A stretch of 64,000 nucleotides of DNA from Limosilactobacillus frumenti DSM 13145. Lineage in GTDB: Bacteria > Bacillota > Bacilli > Lactobacillales > Lactobacillaceae. Where the stretch lies: the NCBI RefSeq assembly GCF_001436045.1, contig NZ_AZER01000004.1:1-64000 (forward strand), read 5' to 3'. Position 1 is the stretch's first letter, and each line of letters starts with the position of its first letter. The notes under the pieces were generated by a model. It ran no database searches. It worked only from the letters and a program-made list of their open reading frames with translations, and was not told the origin of the DNA. Position numbers and translations under genes: made by a program. Shown here in pieces: positions 61,747 through 64,000 of this stretch.

Positions 61747-64000
61747 TTAAGCATTCGCTAATGAAGCTAACCGATCCTTGGCGGCAGCAAGCTTTTGCTG
61801 CCAATCCTTAGCCTTAGCACGTTCTTCGTCAACAACTGCCTCAGGGGCATTGTCAACAAACTTTTGATTACTTAACTTCTTTTCAGAACGTTGGACTTCT
61901 TTTTCCAGTTTAGTGATTTCTTTTTGCATCCGTGCGCGTTCCTTATCAAGGTCCACCAATTCAGCCATTGGGATATCCACTTCAGCACCGGTAATGATTG
62001 AAGACAAAGCTAACTTTGGCGTTGCCACATCAGTACCAATGGTCAATTCTTCAGGATGGCAGAAGCGATCAATATAGTCTTGGTTATCCTTAAAGATATC
62101 AGCCAGCTGCTGAGTTTCGACTTTGATCACCATATCAACGGGCTTGGACATCGGGGCATTCGCTTGATTACGAATGTTCCGTACCGCCGTGATTAATTCG
62201 ATCAAGTGGCTCATTTCTTCAGTAGCATCCGCATCGTTAAATTCAGGGTGGTCAACCGGGTATTTAGCAACCATGATGGATTTACCATCATGAGGCATTG
62301 ACTGCCATAGTTTTTCGGTAACAAATGGCATGATTGGGTGCATTAACTTCAAGATCTGATCCAGGACATAGCCAAGGATGTTCTTGGTGTCCTGCTTTTC
62401 AGCAGCGGTACCATTGTTCAACTTTTCCTTGGTCATTTCAATGTACCAGTCACAGAAATCGTTCCAGATGAAGTTGTAGAGAGCCCGACCAGCTTCACCA
62501 AATTCGAACTTATCGAACTGGGCAGTAACCTGAACAACCGTTTCATTCAAACGTGATAAGATCCACCGGTCTGCTAAGTCCCACTTGCTCTTTTCTGGTA
62601 ATTGTGGAGCTGGCATGTCGCCTAAGTTCATAATAACGTAACGACTAGCGTTCCAAATCTTGTTAATGAAGTTCCAAGCAGCATCCATCTTAGTGTAAGA
62701 GAAACGAATGTCTTGTCCAGGAGTAGAACCAGTAATTAGGAACCAACGTAGAGCATCAACCCCATACTTCTTGATCACATCCATTGGATCAATCCCATTA
62801 CCAAGCGACTTACTCATCTTTCGACCCTGTTCATCGCGAATTAAACCGTGCAATAAGACATTCTTAAATGGTGCCCGACCGGTAAATTCTAGTGACTGGA
62901 AGATCATCCGAGAAACCCAGAAGAAAATAATATCATAACCGGTTACCAAAGTATTGGTTGGGAAATACCGCTTATAGTCAGGGGCATCAGTGTTTGGCCA
63001 ACCCATCGTTGAGAATGGCCATAATGCACTTGAGAACCAGGTATCAAGAACATCTTTATCTTGTTCCCAATTTTCAGCATCTTTAGGTGCTTCCATTCCA
63101 ACATATACTTTACCGGTTTGCTTGTTATACCAAGCTGGAATCCGGTGTCCCCACCAAAGCTGACGAGAAATAACCCAGTCATGGATATTCTCCATCCACT
63201 GTGTAAAGGTATGTTCAAACCGCTTTGGAATGAAGTTAACCCGGTCGTCAGTTTGTTGGTTCTTTAAGGCTGCTTCCGCCAATGGCTTCATCTTAACAAA
63301 CCATTGAGTAGACAAACGTGCTTCTACTTGAACACCAGTCCGTTCGGAGTGACCAACAGAGTGGACAATTGGAACGACCTTAAGCATGTAACCCTGGTCT
63401 TCCAAGTCCTTTACCATCGCTTTACGAGCTTCAAACCGATCCATGCCCTCGTACTTACCAGCATTTTCATTCATTGAAGCGTCTTCGTTCATAGTATTTA
63501 ATTCTGGCAGATTATGACGCTTACCAACCTTAAAGTCGTTTGGATCGTGGGCTGGGGTAATCTTAACCATCCCGGTACCAAAGTCTGGGGTAACGTAGTC
63601 ATCAGCGATAATTTCGATTTCACGATCAACTAACGGAACTCGAACTTTCTTGCCGACTAATTCCTTGTACCGGTCATCATGCGGGTTAACCGCCACCGCT
63701 TCATCACCAAACATTGTTTCTGGACGAGTGGTGGCAATTTCGATGTAGTCCTTACCATGGAATTTGGTGCCATCAGTAAATGGGTACTTAACATGGTAGA
63801 AGGCCCCCTTATCGTCCTTGTGGATAACTTCGATGTCTGATAAAGCAGTCCGCGCTTGTGGGTCCCAATTAATAATATAAGTTCCCCGATAGATCAAGCC
63901 CTTATTGTAAAGATCAACAAAGACTTTCCGGACAGCTTTATTTAGACCCTTATCCAAGGTAAAGCGTTCCCGATCATAGTCAACGGAGATTCCCATCTTG
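61747..64000 (-). CDS. valS: Valyl-tRNA synthetase (partial, 5' end outside window)
   Basis: C-terminal about 750 residues of ValRS; the start and the HIGH motif lie right of the window. The editing domain ([18 protein letters not shown]) comes first, then KMSKSLGNG, the anticodon-binding domain, and the C-terminal coiled coil ([20 protein letters not shown]) that is diagnostic for ValS. About 130-140 N-terminal residues are missing from view, judged from family length. The ATG at 63996 is internal. Any T-box would be outside the window. Confidence 0.96.
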   Translation of the reverse strand, partial: KMGISVDYDRERFTLDKGLNKAVRKVFVDLYNKGLIYRGTYIINWDPQARTALSDIEVIHKDDKGAFYHVKYPFTDGTKFHGKDYIEIATTRPETMFGDEAVAVNPHDDRYKELVGKKVRVPLVDREIEIIADDYVTPDFGTGMVKITPAHDPNDFKVGKRHNLPELNTMNEDASMNENAGKYEGMDRFEARKAMVKDLEDQGYMLKVVPIVHSVGHSERTGVQVEARLSTQWFVKMKPLAEAALKNQQTDDRVNFIPKRFEHTFTQWMENIHDWVISRQLWWGHRIPAWYNKQTGKVYVGMEAPKDAENWEQDKDVLDTWFSSALWPFSTMGWPNTDAPDYKRYFPTNTLVTGYDIIFFWVSRMIFQSLEFTGRAPFKNVLLHGLIRDEQGRKMSKSLGNGIDPMDVIKKYGVDALRWFLITGSTPGQDIRFSYTKMDAAWNFINKIWNASRYVIMNLGDMPAPQLPEKSKWDLADRWILSRLNETVVQVTAQFDKFEFGEAGRALYNFIWNDFCDWYIEMTKEKLNNGTAAEKQDTKNILGYVLDQILKLMHPIMPFVTEKLWQSMPHDGKSIMVAKYPVDHPEFNDADATEEMSHLIELITAVRNIRNQANAPMSKPVDMVIKVETQQLADIFKDNQDYIDRFCHPEELTIGTDVATPKLALSSIITGAEVDIPMAELVDLDKERARMQKEITKLEKEVQRSEKKLSNQKFVDNAPEAVVDEERAKAKDWQQKLAAAKDRLASLANA

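Overview
The window looks like a chromosomal segment of a heterofermentative lactic acid bacterium of the Lactobacillaceae, most like Limosilactobacillus. This rests on gene order (ytxK-ackA after comG, ytxGH-ccpA, ymfF/ymfH-rodZ-pgsA-cinA-recA-rny, mutSL-ruvAB), on a short-form 6-phosphogluconate dehydrogenase and acetate kinase, on two T-box leaders, and on base composition that looks near 40 percent GC by eye. The species cannot be fixed from sequence reading alone. I see no insertion sequences, prophage, CRISPR array or tRNA genes. Nearly all genes lie on the minus strand; only dedA, mscS and yslB are on the plus strand.

Layout. 1-282: tandem promoters and leader of an rRNA operon whose 16S gene lies just left of the window. 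0.58-3.8 kb: dedA facing a minus-strand cluster of DUF1461, HAD hydrolase, yutD and a phosphoesterase. 3.9-9.9 kb: ackA and a ytxK-type methyltransferase with their own promoter and cre site, behind a complete comGA-GG competence pilus operon. 10-13.7 kb: yebC, an unrecognised membrane protein, ccpA (cre over its own -35), ytxH and a DUF948 gene. 13.8-17.8 kb: mscS, yfcE-rdgB-murI, yslB, trxA. 17.9-21.9 kb: ireB-ruvX-DUF1292-cvpA-mutS2. 22-27.3 kb: alaS with T-box, cshB, nrnA. 27.5-36.4 kb: gnd, yajC, a degenerate tRNA-guanine transglycosylase, ruvB, ruvA, mutL, mutS. 36.6-46.8 kb: rny, recA, cinA, an organophosphate antiporter cassette, pgsA, rodZ and the M16 pair. 47-49.6 kb: a T-box-controlled amino-acid ABC transporter. 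49.6-54.3 kb: mreBCD, radC, folC. 54.4-61.5 kb: a respiratory operon cydABDC-ndh. 61.7 kb to the end: the 3' part of valS.

How the genes work together. There is a dense DNA repair and recombination set (mutS, mutL, mutS2, ruvA, ruvB, ruvX, recA with a perfect LexA box, cinA, radC) next to a competence pilus operon. CcpA is encoded here, and cre-like sites lie at ccpA itself, at ytxK-ackA and at cydA, tying carbon supply to acetate kinase and to the bd oxidase. ndh and cydABDC form an electron-transport module from NADH through quinone to oxygen; I see no heme or menaquinone synthesis genes in the window.

The most unusual item is the Tgt-like protein at 29022-30077. It sits where lactobacilli and bacilli normally keep queA-tgt between ruvB and yajC. 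It keeps the zinc ligands of the family, but both catalytic aspartates appear replaced, and queA is absent. It therefore looks like a bacterial Tgt pseudoenzyme with an unknown job. Other points for a second look are a probable CUG start codon for the methyltransferase, the self-contained antiporter cassette splitting the pgsA-cinA-recA cluster, and the unidentified membrane protein co-directional with ccpA.
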